DNA from: Streptomyces sp. NBC_01231
GTDB taxonomy: Bacteria; Actinomycetota; Actinomycetes; Streptomycetales; Streptomycetaceae
Direction: 5' to 3'
Length of the DNA stretch: 64,000 nucleotides
NCBI GenBank assembly: GCA_035999765.1
Contig: CP108521.1
Coordinates: forward strand, 5,208,001-5,272,000
Part shown: positions 1-8,929 of the stretch, one piece after another
Layout: every line of letters starts with the position of its first letter
Numbering within the stretch: the first letter of the stretch is position 1
Notes under the pieces: generated by a model
The model's input: the letters and a program-made list of their open reading frames with translations, nothing else
Told to the model about the DNA's origin: nothing
The model's database searches: none
Program-made: the position numbers and the translations under genes

Positions 1-660
1 GCCGTCCGCGACGACATCTCGCAGGGCCTGCGGACCACCGCTGTCGCCATCGTGCCGATCGCCTTCGGCTTCCTCGCGCTCGGCATCCCGATGTGCACGC
101 TGATCTTCGGCTCCTCAGGCATCAGCGAGGCCACGAACATGGGGTACATGCTGATGGCCTTCGCCCTCGGCTTGATCCCGTACTCGGTGCAGTACGTCGT
201 CCTGCGCGCCTTCTACGCCTACGAGGACACCCGCACCCCCTTCTACAACACGGTGATAGTGGCCGCGGTCAACGCGAGCGCCTCGGCGCTCTGCTACGTC
301 GTACTGCCGCCCCGCTGGGCGGTGGTGGGCATGTCCGCCTCGTACGGTCTGGCCTACGCGATCGGTGTCGGTGTCGCCTGGAACCGACTACGCAAGCGGC
401 TGGGTGGCGACCTGGACGGCAATCGCGTGCTGCGTACGTACGCCAGACTGTGCATCGCCTCGGTGCCGGCTGCGCTGCTCAGCGGCGCTGCCTGCTACGG
501 CATCGCCCACTCGCTCGGCCAGGGCGTCCTCGGCTCCTTCGCGGCCCTGATCGCAGGTGGCGCGGTGCTGCTAGGGGTCTTCTTCGTCGCTGCTCGCCGC
601 ATGCGCATCGAGGAACTGAACTCGCTGGTCGGCATGGTGCGAGGGCGCCTGGGACGCTGA
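1..660 (+). CDS. murJ: Lipid II flippase MurJ (MviN), C-terminal part
   Basis: The window opens inside this gene; the open frame runs from base 1 to a TGA at 658-660 and encodes about 219 C-terminal residues. They form several hydrophobic helices typical of the last transmembrane segments of a MATE/MOP-fold flippase, with family-like stretches such as LGLIPYSVQYVVLRAFYAYEDTRTP, where the FYA-x-ED-T-x-TP segment is characteristic of MurJ. MurJ moves lipid-linked peptidoglycan precursor across the membrane. The next gene is a membrane pseudokinase, the partner known to be fused to MurJ in mycobacteria, which supports the call. The N-terminus lies outside the window. An internal ATG at 52 is not a start. 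Confidence 0.9.
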   Translation, partial: AVRDDISQGLRTTAVAIVPIAFGFLALGIPMCTLIFGSSGISEATNMGYMLMAFALGLIPYSVQYVVLRAFYAYEDTRTPFYNTVIVAAVNASASALCYVVLPPRWAVVGMSASYGLAYAIGVGVAWNRLRKRLGGDLDGNRVLRTYARLCIASVPAALLSGAACYGIAHSLGQGVLGSFAALIAGGAVLLGVFFVAARRMRIEELNSLVGMVRGRLGR

Positions 661-778
661 GGCGCGGGTACGCGCACAACCATCGTCCGCCCCCGTGTGT
701 CGTGCATGGCGGCGGACTGTGGGCACAATTGGTTTCGGCGTCGCACGACGCGCAATGGATGGGGAGGCAGGGACGACG

Positions 779-2500
779 GTGGCGGAACGGAGCACGGCTG
801 CCGTCGACGTGGCAGACAACAGCGGCGACGAGCCGCTGACCGCCAAGGCGGACCAGTCCACGGCCGACGGGGTGGCCAAGAACCGGGAGCGGGACACGGA
901 AGACGTCGAGGCACAGGGGAGTGGCGGGACCGAGAGTCCCGGGAAGGCGTCACCGCCGGAGCTGCACAGTGGCCACAAGCTCGCCAGACGGTACCGCCTT
1001 GAGGAGTGCGTCACCCGTCTGGACGGATTCAGCAGTTGGCGTGCCGTGGACGAGAAACTGCGGCGTGCCGTCGGCGTCCACCTCTTGCCCGCGGAGCACT
1101 CGCGGGCCCGTTCGGTGCTGGCCGCGGCCCGCTCCTCCGCGCTGCTGGGCGATCCGCGCTTCGTCCAAGTCCTCGACGCCGTCGAGGAGAACGACCTTGT
1201 CTACGTCGTCCACGAGTGGCTGCCGGACGCCACCGAGCTGTCCACACTGCTGGCCTCCGGCCCACTGGACGTGTACGACGCCTCCCAGATGGTCAGCCAG
1301 ATCTCCTCCGCCATGGCCGCCGCCCACCGCGAGGGCTTGGCGCACCTTCGGCTGAACCCGAACGCCGTCCTACGCACCTCGACCGGCCAGTGGCGCATCC
1401 GCGGCCTCGCCGTGAACGCGGCACTGCGCGGCATCAGTTCCGAGACCCCGCAGCGCACCGACACGGAGGCGATCGGTGCCCTGCTGTACGCGGCGCTCAC
1501 CCAGCGCTGGCCGTACGAGAGCGACGCCTACGGTCTGTCCGGCCTGCCCAAGGACATCGGTCTCATCGCCCCCGACCAGGTGCGCGCGGGGGTCCACCGC
1601 GGTCTGTCCGAGCTCTCCATGCGGGCACTCGCCAACGACGGCGCCACCGCATCGCGCCACGAGTCCCCGTGCACCACGCCGGAGGAACTGGTCAAGGCGA
1701 TCGCCGAGATGCCTCGCATCCGTCCGCCGGAGCCCACGTTCACCGCCCCGCCGGACTACCAGCGCACGACGTACCAGCAGGGCACGTACGGCCGCCCGTC
1801 CGCGCACCCGGGTGCCACGCAGCCGGTCGCCGCCCCGCCGCCCCCGCTGCAGACCCGTACCGGCAAGGCGTTGAAGTGGGCTGTCTCGGCCCTCCTCATC
1901 GCCGCGCTGGGGTTGGGCAGTTGGCAGCTGGCGGACGCGCTGATGGATCAGGGCAACAAGTCCGACGACACCGGCAACACGCAGACGACCGACGGGGACG
2001 ACAAGAACAGCACCGCTCCCAAGCCGGTCAAGACACTGAGCATCGAGCGCGCCAGCGAGTTCGTGGCGAAGGGCGACCCCCAGCATCCGGGCGACGTCGC
2101 CAAGACGTACGACGGCAACCCGTCGACGTACTGGAAGACAAGCACCTTCCTGCAGGGACCGTCCCTCGCGCCCTACAAGCCGGGCGTGGGCATCGTCTAC
2201 GACCTCGGTTCGGCGCAGGAGGTCTCCAGTGCCGGCATCGGGCTTCGCTACTCCGGCAATCACACGACGGCCAAGCTGTACGCTTCCGACTCGCTGACAC
2301 CGTCCTCGCTGGACTCGATGAAGGAGATCGGCAGCGTCACCACGAACGGCACCACGGCCACGGTGAAGGTCACCAAGCCGGTGAAGACGCAGTACGTGCT
2401 CGTATGGCTCACTGCTGTGCCGTACTCGGCAGCGGATCCGAGCGCGTACAGCAAGGCCGGCTACAAGCAGGCCATCACCGACGTGAAGTTCACTGGCTGA
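779..2500 (+). CDS. Membrane pseudokinase with extracellular discoidin-like domain (MurJ-associated)
   Basis: About 573 residues. An acidic N-terminal tail is followed by a protein-kinase-like region (roughly residues 65-317). It lacks the catalytic HRD aspartate (the loop reads HLRLNPNAV) and has no DFG motif, so it should be catalytically dead. A proline-rich linker, one transmembrane segment (about 363-385) and an extracellular domain resembling an F5/8-type carbohydrate-binding fold (YDGNPSTYW, IVYDLGS) follow. The GTG at 779 was chosen because GGGAGG lies 10 bases upstream; an ATG at 755 and a GTG at 695 are in frame and also possible. It follows murJ closely. In Mycobacterium a similar pseudokinase is fused to MurJ and controls it through a phospho-dependent FHA partner; the same role here is inference. 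Confidence 0.82.
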   Translation: MAERSTAAVDVADNSGDEPLTAKADQSTADGVAKNRERDTEDVEAQGSGGTESPGKASPPELHSGHKLARRYRLEECVTRLDGFSSWRAVDEKLRRAVGVHLLPAEHSRARSVLAAARSSALLGDPRFVQVLDAVEENDLVYVVHEWLPDATELSTLLASGPLDVYDASQMVSQISSAMAAAHREGLAHLRLNPNAVLRTSTGQWRIRGLAVNAALRGISSETPQRTDTEAIGALLYAALTQRWPYESDAYGLSGLPKDIGLIAPDQVRAGVHRGLSELSMRALANDGATASRHESPCTTPEELVKAIAEMPRIRPPEPTFTAPPDYQRTTYQQGTYGRPSAHPGATQPVAAPPPPLQTRTGKALKWAVSALLIAALGLGSWQLADALMDQGNKSDDTGNTQTTDGDDKNSTAPKPVKTLSIERASEFVAKGDPQHPGDVAKTYDGNPSTYWKTSTFLQGPSLAPYKPGVGIVYDLGSAQEVSSAGIGLRYSGNHTTAKLYASDSLTPSSLDSMKEIGSVTTNGTTATVKVTKPVKTQYVLVWLTAVPYSAADPSAYSKAGYKQAITDVKFTG

Positions 2501-2526
2501 GCAGTCGCCAAGGGGAAGGGGGTCCG

Positions 2527-3252
2527 ATGGCAGATGACACCGCGTACGGCGACACGAGCGATCAGGACCTCCTGGCTCTCCACGTAGAAGGCGATCCCGA
2601 GGCGTTCGGTGAGATCGTGCGGCGACACCGCGACCGGCTCTGGGCAGTGGCCCTGCGGACGCTGGGGGACCGCGAGGAGGCCGCTGACGCCGTCCAGGAC
2701 GCCCTCATGTCGGCGTACCGGGCCGCCCACACCTTCCGGGGCCAGTCGGCCGTCACGACCTGGCTGCACCGGATCACGGTGAACGCCTGTCTTGACCGTG
2801 CGCGCAAGGCGGCCTCCCGCAAGACGTCGCCGGTCGACGACACCGAGCGCCTGGAGCAGCTGCTGGAGCCGCACGAGTCGGCCTCGGCACCCGCGGAGCG
2901 CAATGATCTCCACCGTCAGCTGTTGGAGGCGCTGGGCACCCTTCCGCCCGACCAGCGCGCCGCGCTCGTCCTCGTGGACATGCAGGGCTATCCGGTCGCG
3001 GAAGCCGCTCGCGTGCTCGACGTGCCGACCGGGACGGTGAAGAGTCGCTGTGCCCGAGGCCGAGCCAGACTCCTGCCTCTCCTCACCCATCTGCGGCCGC
3101 ACAACACCGGGGGCGGCAGAGATGCGGGCTCGGGGCGGAACCGGACGCAGGGGACATCCGTCCCACCCGCAGCGGGACCGCGTGAGACGGGTCCCCCGGA
3201 TGCAGGGCCAGACGATTCAGCTGCTGTGAAGGGCGGAGGTGGGCGAGCGTGA
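2527..3252 (+). CDS. sigM: ECF RNA polymerase sigma factor, SigM type
   Basis: 241 residues with the two ECF sigma regions. Sigma region 2 (DPEAFGEIVRRHRDRLW, AADAVQDALMSAYRA, TWLHRITVNACLDRAR) lies at about residues 20-95. Region 4 with its helix-turn-helix (LPPDQRAALVLVDMQGYPVAEAARVL, GTVKSRCARGRARL) lies at about 130-190. A low-complexity Gly/Pro-rich tail follows. ATG 2527 has a GGAAGGGGG ribosome site. The stop overlaps the GTG start of the anti-sigma gene by four bases, indicating translational coupling. The order sigM / anti-sigma / trxB / trxA matches the Mycobacterium sigM locus, which is the basis for the symbol. Confidence 0.9.
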   Translation: MADDTAYGDTSDQDLLALHVEGDPEAFGEIVRRHRDRLWAVALRTLGDREEAADAVQDALMSAYRAAHTFRGQSAVTTWLHRITVNACLDRARKAASRKTSPVDDTERLEQLLEPHESASAPAERNDLHRQLLEALGTLPPDQRAALVLVDMQGYPVAEAARVLDVPTGTVKSRCARGRARLLPLLTHLRPHNTGGGRDAGSGRNRTQGTSVPPAAGPRETGPPDAGPDDSAAVKGGGGRA

Positions 3253-4178
3253 CATCCACGACAGAGACGGCCGGGCACCCGGACGTCGCGGAGATCTCCG
3301 ACCTCACCGAGGGCCTGCTCGAACCGTCGCGGACCGCGGACGTACGGCGGCATCTGGACGACTGCGAACTCTGCGCCGACGTCTACGCCTCGCTGGAGGA
3401 GATCCGCGGGCTGCTCGGGACCCTGCCAGGTCCCCCGCGCATGCCCGCCGACGTCGCCAGTCGGATCGACGCCGCCCTCGCAGCGGAGGCCCTATTGCAC
3501 GCCACGGCACCCGAAGCCGTGGATCCGCAGCCGCCCGTTGCGGCGACGATCCAGTCGGACTCCACGGCCTCGGACGCCAGCGCGCGTGTTTCACGTGAAA
3601 CACCGGCGACTGCGGACCGTCCCTCGGGCCACGCACACGTCTCGACCACCGGTCCGGGTCGTAAGCGTAAGAAGGGCGACCGACGCAGGGGTGTCGTCCT
3701 GGGCGCCGTGTTCACGGCCGCCGCCCTGGGATTCGGATCCGTGCTGCTGTCGTCCATGAACGATGGCAAGCCGTCCGGTCCCGAGGCACATGGGCAGCAG
3801 TCCACCTCCGCGGACACCTTCGCGGAGGGCAATCTGCAGAAGCAGGTCTCCGATCTGTTGGCCACGAGTCGGAGCGGAAGCGGATCTCGCTCGCCGCACA
3901 CCTTGGGCGCGGCGTCCGTGCCGGGCAGCGACGAGCCCAGGATCCTGCAGGACCCGATCCCGGTTCCCGCCTGCGTCCAGAAGGGCATCGACCGCAGCGA
4001 CTCGGCACTCGCGAGTGAGCCCGGGACGTACAAGGGCACGGATGCCCTGCTCGTGCTGCTCCCCGACGCGTCCGACACCTCCCGTGTCATGGCCTACATC
4101 ATGGACACGGCCTGTGTGGCCGACCCGTCCGTCGGCAAGGCCAACGTTCTGCTGAAGCGGTCCTACGCGCAGCCCTGA
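3249..4178 (+). CDS. Anti-sigma factor with zinc-finger (ZAS) domain and membrane anchor
   Basis: 309 residues. An N-terminal H35-x3-C39-x2-C42 motif (RRHLDDCELC) marks a zinc-containing anti-sigma domain that would bind the sigma factor encoded just upstream. A transmembrane segment at about 148-167 follows, then an extracytoplasmic region of about 140 residues with no recognised domain. The GTG start overlaps the sigM stop (GTGA). A perfect parS site sits inside the gene and is read as VSRET at residues 114-118, in the disordered linker before the membrane segment. By analogy with the Mycobacterium SigM anti-sigma factor it is expected to hold SigM inactive at the membrane. Confidence 0.85.
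   Translation: MTSTTETAGHPDVAEISDLTEGLLEPSRTADVRRHLDDCELCADVYASLEEIRGLLGTLPGPPRMPADVASRIDAALAAEALLHATAPEAVDPQPPVAATIQSDSTASDASARVSRETPATADRPSGHAHVSTTGPGRKRKKGDRRRGVVLGAVFTAAALGFGSVLLSSMNDGKPSGPEAHGQQSTSADTFAEGNLQKQVSDLLATSRSGSGSRSPHTLGAASVPGSDEPRILQDPIPVPACVQKGIDRSDSALASEPGTYKGTDALLVLLPDASDTSRVMAYIMDTACVADPSVGKANVLLKRSYAQP
3588..3601. other. parS site (ParB-binding centromere-like palindrome)
   Basis: Perfect 14-bp palindrome GTTTCACGTGAAAC, the established ParB target in Streptomyces. It lies inside the anti-sigma factor gene, in the linker-coding part. Confidence 0.93.
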
Positions 4179-4274
4179 GCGAGTCCTGAACCCTGCATTG
4201 AGCACACACGCTTCGCCTTTCGTCTCCCGTGGTAGCCGGAGCGATGTCGCGACTCCGTGTGCCCGGACACAGCG

Positions 4275-4300
4275 GGAATGCGCGACCCTTAGGATCCGTT
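4275..4300 (+). promoter_or_regulatory. SigR-type promoter of trxB-trxA
   Basis: GGAAT at 4275-4279, an 18-base spacer, then GTT at 4298-4300. This matches the Streptomyces SigR (thiol oxidative stress) promoter pattern GGAAT-N18/19-GTT. It lies about 70 bases before the trxB start. A SigR-dependent trxBA promoter is established in S. coelicolor; use of this copy is inferred from the match. Confidence 0.8.
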
Positions 4301-4370
4301 GGGTGGGGTGAGAGTTCTGAGAGGAGCTCCCCCGGTTCTACGACGCTGTCCAGAGACGAGGAATCAAGCC

Positions 4371-5339
4371 GTGACCGACGTCCGTAACGTGATCATCATC
4401 GGCTCCGGGCCCGCCGGCTACACGGCGGCGCTCTACACCGCGCGCGCGTCGCTGAAGCCGCTGGTGTTCGAGGGCGCCGTCACCGCTGGTGGTGCGCTGA
4501 TGAACACCACTGAGGTGGAGAACTTCCCGGGTTTCCAGGGCGGCATCATGGGACCCGAGCTCATGGACAACATGCGCGCCCAGGCCGAGCGCTTCGGCGC
4601 CGAGCTCATCCCGGACGACATCGTCGCCGTCGACCTGAGCGGTGAGATCAAGACCGTCACCGACACCGCCGGCACCGTCCACAAGGCCAAGGCCATCATC
4701 GTCACCACTGGTTCGCAGCACCGCAAGCTCGGTCTGCCGAACGAGGACGCCCTTTCGGGCCGCGGTGTCTCGTGGTGCGCCACCTGTGACGGCTTCTTCT
4801 TCAAGGACCAGGACATCGCCGTCATCGGCGGCGGCGACACCGCGATGGAGGAAGCCACCTTCCTCTCACGCTTCGCCAAGTCCGTGACGATCGTCCACCG
4901 CCGCGACACCCTGCGTGCCTCCAAGGCGATGCAGGAACGCGCCTTCGCCGACCCGAAGATCAAGTTCGTGTGGGACAGCGAGGTCGCCGAGGTACAGGGC
5001 GACCAGAAGCTGGCGGGTCTGAAGCTGCGCAACCTCAAGACCGGCGAGCTCTCGGACCTCCCGGTGACCGGCCTGTTCATCGCGATCGGCCACGACCCGC
5101 GCACCGAACTCTTCAAGGGACAGCTGGAGCTGGACGAGGAGGGCTACCTGAAGGTAGAAGCGCCCTCCACTCGGACGAACCTGACCGGTGTCTTCGGCGC
5201 CGGTGACGTCGTCGACCACACCTACCGCCAGGCCATCACCGCCGCCGGCACCGGCTGCTCGGCCGCCCTCGACGCCGAGCGGTTCCTCGCCGCCCTCGCT
5301 GACGAGGAGAAGGCCGAGCCCGAGAAGACCTCCGTCTGA
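4371..5339 (+). CDS. trxB: Thioredoxin reductase
   Basis: 322 residues. It has an N-terminal FAD-binding GxGxxG ([13 protein letters not shown]), the redox pair C136-A-T-C139 (SWCATCDG), an NADPH-binding GGGDTAMEE and the closing FAD motif GVFGAGDV. It uses NADPH to reduce oxidised thioredoxin in the cytoplasm. GTG 4371 is preferred because the homologous sequence begins here with a weak AGGA site upstream; the frame is open 72 bases further back. It is followed by trxA 40 bases downstream and preceded by a SigR-type promoter, so the pair is expected to be induced by disulfide stress. Confidence 0.96.
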   Translation: MTDVRNVIIIGSGPAGYTAALYTARASLKPLVFEGAVTAGGALMNTTEVENFPGFQGGIMGPELMDNMRAQAERFGAELIPDDIVAVDLSGEIKTVTDTAGTVHKAKAIIVTTGSQHRKLGLPNEDALSGRGVSWCATCDGFFFKDQDIAVIGGGDTAMEEATFLSRFAKSVTIVHRRDTLRASKAMQERAFADPKIKFVWDSEVAEVQGDQKLAGLKLRNLKTGELSDLPVTGLFIAIGHDPRTELFKGQLELDEEGYLKVEAPSTRTNLTGVFGAGDVVDHTYRQAITAAGTGCSAALDAERFLAALADEEKAEPEKTSV

Positions 5340-5379
5340 CCCCGACCCACTCCATGCCCAACCAGTTAAGGAGCCCGCC

Positions 5380-5712
5380 GTGGCCGGCACCCTGAAGAAT
5401 GTGACTGACGACTCCTTCGAGCAGGACGTCCTGAAGAGCGACAAGCCCGTTCTGGTGGACTTCTGGGCCGCCTGGTGCGGTCCGTGCCGCCAGATCGCGC
5501 CCTCCCTTGAGGCGATCGCCACCGAGTACGGCGACAAGATCGAGGTCGTCAAGCTGAACATCGACGAGAACCCGGGTACGGCCGCCAAGTACGGCGTCAT
5601 GTCCATTCCGACGCTGAACGTCTATCAGGGTGGCGAGGTCGCCAAGACCATCGTCGGCGCCAAGCCGAAGGCCGCGATCGTCCGCGACCTCGAGGACTTC
5701 ATCGCCGAGTGA
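5380..5712 (+). CDS. trxA: Thioredoxin
   Basis: 110 residues with the classic active site WCGPC (Cys33 and Cys36) and the cis-proline segment MSIPTLNVYQGG. It is a cytoplasmic disulfide reductase recycled by the TrxB encoded just upstream. GTG 5380 has AAGGAG seven bases upstream. The transcript is closed by a strong hairpin about 12 bases after the stop, and a parS site lies between the stop and the hairpin. Confidence 0.97.
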   Translation: MAGTLKNVTDDSFEQDVLKSDKPVLVDFWAAWCGPCRQIAPSLEAIATEYGDKIEVVKLNIDENPGTAAKYGVMSIPTLNVYQGGEVAKTIVGAKPKAAIVRDLEDFIAE

Positions 5713-5713
5713 T

Positions 5714-5727
5714 GTTTCACGTGAAAC
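5714..5727. other. parS site
   Basis: Perfect GTTTCACGTGAAAC palindrome directly after the trxA stop codon and partly overlapping the left arm of the following terminator hairpin. Confidence 0.94.
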
Positions 5728-5766
5728 GCGATGGGGCCGGCCCGAAAGGGCCGGCCCCATCGCGTT
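5725..5766. terminator. Bidirectional terminator between trxA and the acetyltransferase gene
   Basis: Perfect 19-bp stem (5725-5743 with 5748-5766) and a GAAA tetraloop. It lies between converging genes; the right arm includes the stop codon of the minus-strand acetyltransferase. Confidence 0.9.
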
Positions 5767-6382
5767 AGAGCGGACGCAGTGCCGGTTCCTTCTGAACTGC
5801 CCCCAGCAGCCGGTCCAGCGCCATCTCCACGTCCTCCTTCCAGGAGAGCGTGGTCCGCAACTCCAGTCGCAGGCGCGGATAAGTGGGATGCGGCCGGACG
5901 GTCTTGAAGCCCACCGCCAGAAGATGGTCGGCAGGCAACAGGCAGGCAGGCTCCTTCCAGCGCGCGTCGCCGAACGCCTCGATGGCCTTGAATCCCCGCC
6001 GCAACAGATCCTTGGCAACCGTCTGCACCATCACACGCCCCAGCCCCTGCCCCTGGTAGCCCGGCATGATGAACGCCGTCATCAGCTGCACCGCGTCGGG
6101 CGAGACCGGGCTCGTGGGAAACGCCGTCGCGCGGGGGACATAGGCCGGAGGGGCGTAGAGCACGAAGCCCACCGGTACGTCGTCCACATACACGACTCTG
6201 CCGCAGGATCCCCAGTCCAGCAGGACGGCAGAGATCCAGGCCTCTTTCTCCAGGGCAGGCGTTCCCGCCTTTATAGCGGCCTCGCCGCTGACTGGGTCCA
6301 ACTCCCAGAAGACACACGCGCGACAGCGCTTGGGAAGGTCCTGAAGGTTGTCCAGCGTGAGCGGTACGAGCCGGCGCCCCAT
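5765..6382 (-). CDS. GNAT family N-acetyltransferase
   Basis: 205 residues. The middle shows a GNAT core: VVYVDDVPVGFVLYAPP as strands 2-4, and IMPGYQGQGLGRVMVQTV as the acetyl-CoA pyrophosphate loop (Q/R-x-x-G-x-G/A type, here QGQGLG). A conserved N-terminal part has RCRACVFWELDP. This gene sits between trxA and parB in the conserved Streptomyces order. The substrate is unknown. It converges on trxA. Confidence 0.85.
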   Translation of the reverse strand: MGRRLVPLTLDNLQDLPKRCRACVFWELDPVSGEAAIKAGTPALEKEAWISAVLLDWGSCGRVVYVDDVPVGFVLYAPPAYVPRATAFPTSPVSPDAVQLMTAFIMPGYQGQGLGRVMVQTVAKDLLRRGFKAIEAFGDARWKEPACLLPADHLLAVGFKTVRPHPTYPRLRLELRTTLSWKEDVEMALDRLLGAVQKEPALRPL

Positions 6383-6528
6383 GAAGGCTGTTCCTCGCTT
6401 CCTTCGCCCGCCGCGTCGCGGGCGGCAGTCAGAGCGCTCCGTTCCCTGAGCAGGCTGCCGACGAAGCCGCCGACCGCGCCCAGCCCAAGGCCCGCGCTCA
6501 CCAGTCCAGTGCGGCTCACCGTTCGCAT
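6271..6528 (-). CDS. Possible small membrane protein upstream of and overlapping the acetyltransferase gene
   Basis: A candidate of 85 codons starting at ATG 6528 with a purine-rich GGGAGAGGCAGGGG site. The first 49 residues look protein-like: a glycine-rich hydrophobic helix (TGLVSAGLGLGAVGGFVGSLL) followed by a charged stretch. The rest overlaps the start of the acetyltransferase gene in another frame and looks less like a real protein. It could be a short leader-type gene, a frameshifted longer gene, or chance. I do not recognise a family. Confidence 0.3.
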   Translation of the reverse strand: MRTVSRTGLVSAGLGLGAVGGFVGSLLRERSALTAARDAAGEGSEEQPSWGAGSYRSRWTTFRTFPSAVARVSSGSWTQSAARPL

Positions 6529-6626
6529 GCCCCTGCCTCTCCCCTCAGAGGTGCCCCCGGGTGGATGCGCCATACCCGAACGCATCGTATCCACGATGCG
6601 ATTCCACCGATACCGCCTGAAAGTAA

Positions 6627-6668
6627 AGGGCGGGCTGTGTCCCGTACACATCGGACACAGCCCGCCCT
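6627..6668 (-). terminator. Terminator downstream of parB
   Basis: Perfect 16-bp stem (6627-6642 with 6653-6668) and a 10-base loop, 37 bases after the parB stop on the minus strand. Confidence 0.8.
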
Positions 6669-6704
6669 GTCGACCGCTTGAGATGTCACTCCGCGGCCGG
6701 AGAA

Positions 6705-7805
6705 TCAATCCTCCGTCTCCTCGGAGTCACCGTCCAGAAGGCCCTTCTGAAGAACCGGCCCTTCCCCGGGAGCAAGGCTGCTGAGGATCCGCTCCAGGTC
6801 CTCCATGGAGGCGAATTCGACGGTGATCTTGCCCTTCTTCTGGCCGAGGTCGACCTTCACCCGCGTCTCGAAGCGATCCGAAAGGCGGGTCGCGAGGTCA
6901 GTGAGTGCCGGCGAGACCAGTGCACCGGCCCGAGGCCCCTTGGACCGCTGGGCCTTCTGCGGTCGCGAGCCCATCAGGGTCACGATCTCCTCGACGGCTC
7001 GCACCGAGAGCCCCTCGGCAACGATCCGATGGGCCAGCCGGTCCTGCTCCTCGGAGTCCTCGACGGAGAGCAGCGCTCGGGCATGTCCCGCCGACAGTAC
7101 CCCGGCAGCCACCCGCTTCTGGACGGCCGACGAGAGCTTCAGCAGACGCAGGGTGTTGGAGACCTGCGGGCGGGAGCGACCGATACGGTCCGCCAACTGG
7201 TCGTGCGTGCAGTGGAAGTCCTTCAGCAGCTGGTCGTAGGCGGCGGCCTCTTCCAGCGGGTTCAGCTGCGCCCGGTGCAGGTTCTCCAAGAGGGCATCCA
7301 GGAGAAGCTTCTCGTCGTCGGTGGCCCGTACGATCGCCGGGATCGCCTCCAGCCCCGCCTCACGGCAGGCCCGCCAGCGCCGCTCGCCCATGATGAGCTC
7401 GTAGCGCGCGGGGCCGGTCTGCCGTACGACGACAGGCTGGAGAAGACCGACCTCCTTGATGGAGGTGACCAGCTCCTGCAGCGCATCCTCGTCGAAGACC
7501 TCGCGCGGCTGTCGCGGGTTCGGCGTGATGAAGTCGAGAGGGAGCTCCGCGAAGTGAGCGCCCATGGGAGGCGCCGGCATCTCCGTAGAATCGCTCGCCG
7601 ACAGCTCCTCGGTTTCATGTGAAACAGGCGGCAGGGTGGCCACCTTCGCCGCAGCCACCCCACGGTCTGTGGTCAGCACCGGCACCGCCGCTGGGGATGT
7701 CGAAGCAGCGCCCCCCACCGCGGCCGGAGCCACCTGCTTCTCCGTCGGGGCAGCAGGGATCAGGGCGCCGAGACCACGGCCCAAACCCCTCCGTCGCTCA
7801 CTCAC
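6705..7805 (-). CDS. parB: Chromosome partitioning protein ParB
   Basis: 366 residues. The N-terminus [17 protein letters not shown] is typical of actinobacterial ParB and interacts with ParA in this family. The ParB/Srx (CTPase) domain includes [18 protein letters not shown] and the arginine-rich GERRWRAC patch. A helix-turn-helix that reads parS ([21 protein letters not shown]) and a C-terminal dimerisation domain follow. It binds the parS sites in this window and spreads to form the origin-proximal segregation complex. The GTG start overlaps the parA stop (GTGA), so the two are coupled. A one-mismatch parS lies in its own coding sequence. Confidence 0.97.
   Translation of the reverse strand: MSERRRGLGRGLGALIPAAPTEKQVAPAAVGGAASTSPAAVPVLTTDRGVAAAKVATLPPVSHETEELSASDSTEMPAPPMGAHFAELPLDFITPNPRQPREVFDEDALQELVTSIKEVGLLQPVVVRQTGPARYELIMGERRWRACREAGLEAIPAIVRATDDEKLLLDALLENLHRAQLNPLEEAAAYDQLLKDFHCTHDQLADRIGRSRPQVSNTLRLLKLSSAVQKRVAAGVLSAGHARALLSVEDSEEQDRLAHRIVAEGLSVRAVEEIVTLMGSRPQKAQRSKGPRAGALVSPALTDLATRLSDRFETRVKVDLGQKKGKITVEFASMEDLERILSSLAPGEGPVLQKGLLDGDSEETED
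7612..7625. other. Degenerate parS site inside parB
   Basis: GTTTCATGTGAAAC differs from the consensus palindrome at one base. It lies in the linker-coding region near the 5' end of parB, where it is read as VSHET. Confidence 0.75.
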
Positions 7806-8875
7806 TGGATCCCCTCCACCATGCTCGGGTCGCTCTGTGCGCCGATGTGCGCGTGTGTCGCGTCGTAGGAGACACCGACACCCTTCAGCGCGATTTCTCG
7901 TGCCGCCTCAAGGTAGGACAGGGCACCGCTCGATCCTGGATCGTAGGTCAGAACCGTCTGTCCATAGCTCGGCGCCTCGGAGATACGGACCGAGCGGGGG
8001 ATGCTCGTCCGCAGCACCTCGTCGCCGAAGTGGGTGCGCACCTCGTCCGCGACCTGGGACGCGAGGCGCGTCCGGCCGTCGTACATGGTGAGCAGGATGG
8101 TCGACACATGCAGGGCGGGGTTGAGGTGCCCCCGCACCAGGTCGACGTTGCGCAGCAGTTGACCCAGGCCCTCCAGTGCGTAGTACTCGCACTGGATCGG
8201 GATGAGGACCTCCTGGCCGGCGACCAGCGCGTTGACGGTCAGCAGGCCGAGCGAGGGCGGGCAGTCGATGAGGATGTAGTCCAACGGCTGCTCGTAAGCC
8301 TGGATCGCTCGCTGCAGTCGGCTCTCACGGGCCACCAGAGACACCAGCTCGATCTCCGCACCGGCGAGATCGATGGTGGCGGGGGCACAGAAAAGCCCCT
8401 CGACATCGGGGACAGGCTGGACGACGTCGGAGAGCGGCCTGCTGTCGACCAGCACGTCATAGATGGAAGGGACTTCGGCATGGTGGTCGATACCCAGCGC
8501 CGTGGAGGCGTTGCCCTGCGGATCGAGATCGACCACGAGCACGCGGCTACCGTGCAGAGCGAGCGAAGCGGCAAGATTGACGGTCGTCGTCGTCTTCCCC
8601 ACCCCGCCCTTCTGGTTGGCGACCACCATGACTCTGGTCTGCTCAGGACGCGGCAGACCCTCGCCGGCGCGACCCAGAGCCTCTACCGCCAATTGGGCAG
8701 CACGACCGATCGGAGTGTCGTCCATCGGAGGCGGTGTTTCACGTGAAACATCCTCCCCCATCGACTCGGTACGGGGACCGGGGACCGGATCGGTCATCGG
8801 TCCCGCGATGTTGGCGTTGGACCGCAAGGATTCACTCTCCTCGACTTCAGGCTCGCAGTGAACAGAGCCTCCCAT
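7802..8875 (-). CDS. parA: Chromosome partitioning ATPase ParA
   Basis: 357 residues from ATG 8875. It has an acidic N-terminal extension, then a deviant Walker A motif (KGGVGKTTT), switch [12 protein letters not shown] and switch [11 protein letters not shown] of the MinD/ParA family. It drives ParB-parS complexes and in Streptomyces builds filaments in sporulating hyphae. ATG 8875 gives the length I remember for Streptomyces ParA; the frame stays open to 9091, so a longer protein is formally possible. A perfect parS (8735-8748) lies in its N-terminal coding part, read as VSRET. It is upstream of and coupled to parB. Confidence 0.95.
   Translation of the reverse strand: MGGSVHCEPEVEESESLRSNANIAGPMTDPVPGPRTESMGEDVSRETPPPMDDTPIGRAAQLAVEALGRAGEGLPRPEQTRVMVVANQKGGVGKTTTTVNLAASLALHGSRVLVVDLDPQGNASTALGIDHHAEVPSIYDVLVDSRPLSDVVQPVPDVEGLFCAPATIDLAGAEIELVSLVARESRLQRAIQAYEQPLDYILIDCPPSLGLLTVNALVAGQEVLIPIQCEYYALEGLGQLLRNVDLVRGHLNPALHVSTILLTMYDGRTRLASQVADEVRTHFGDEVLRTSIPRSVRISEAPSYGQTVLTYDPGSSGALSYLEAAREIALKGVGVSYDATHAHIGAQSDPSMVEGIQ
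8735..8748. other. parS site inside parA
   Basis: Perfect GTTTCACGTGAAAC within the 5' part of parA, in the coding region for the disordered N-terminal extension. Confidence 0.94.
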
Positions 8876-8929
8876 GTCTTCGGGGTCGTGAACCAGTGAG
8901 GCCTGTTGTTCTGTGGAGAAATCCACCTC

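Noticed and set aside
1006..2526. Long upstream extension of the sigM frame through the pseudokinase gene
   Set aside because: The extension is Arg/Pro-rich out-of-frame translation of the pseudokinase; sigM starts at 2527 with a good ribosome site.
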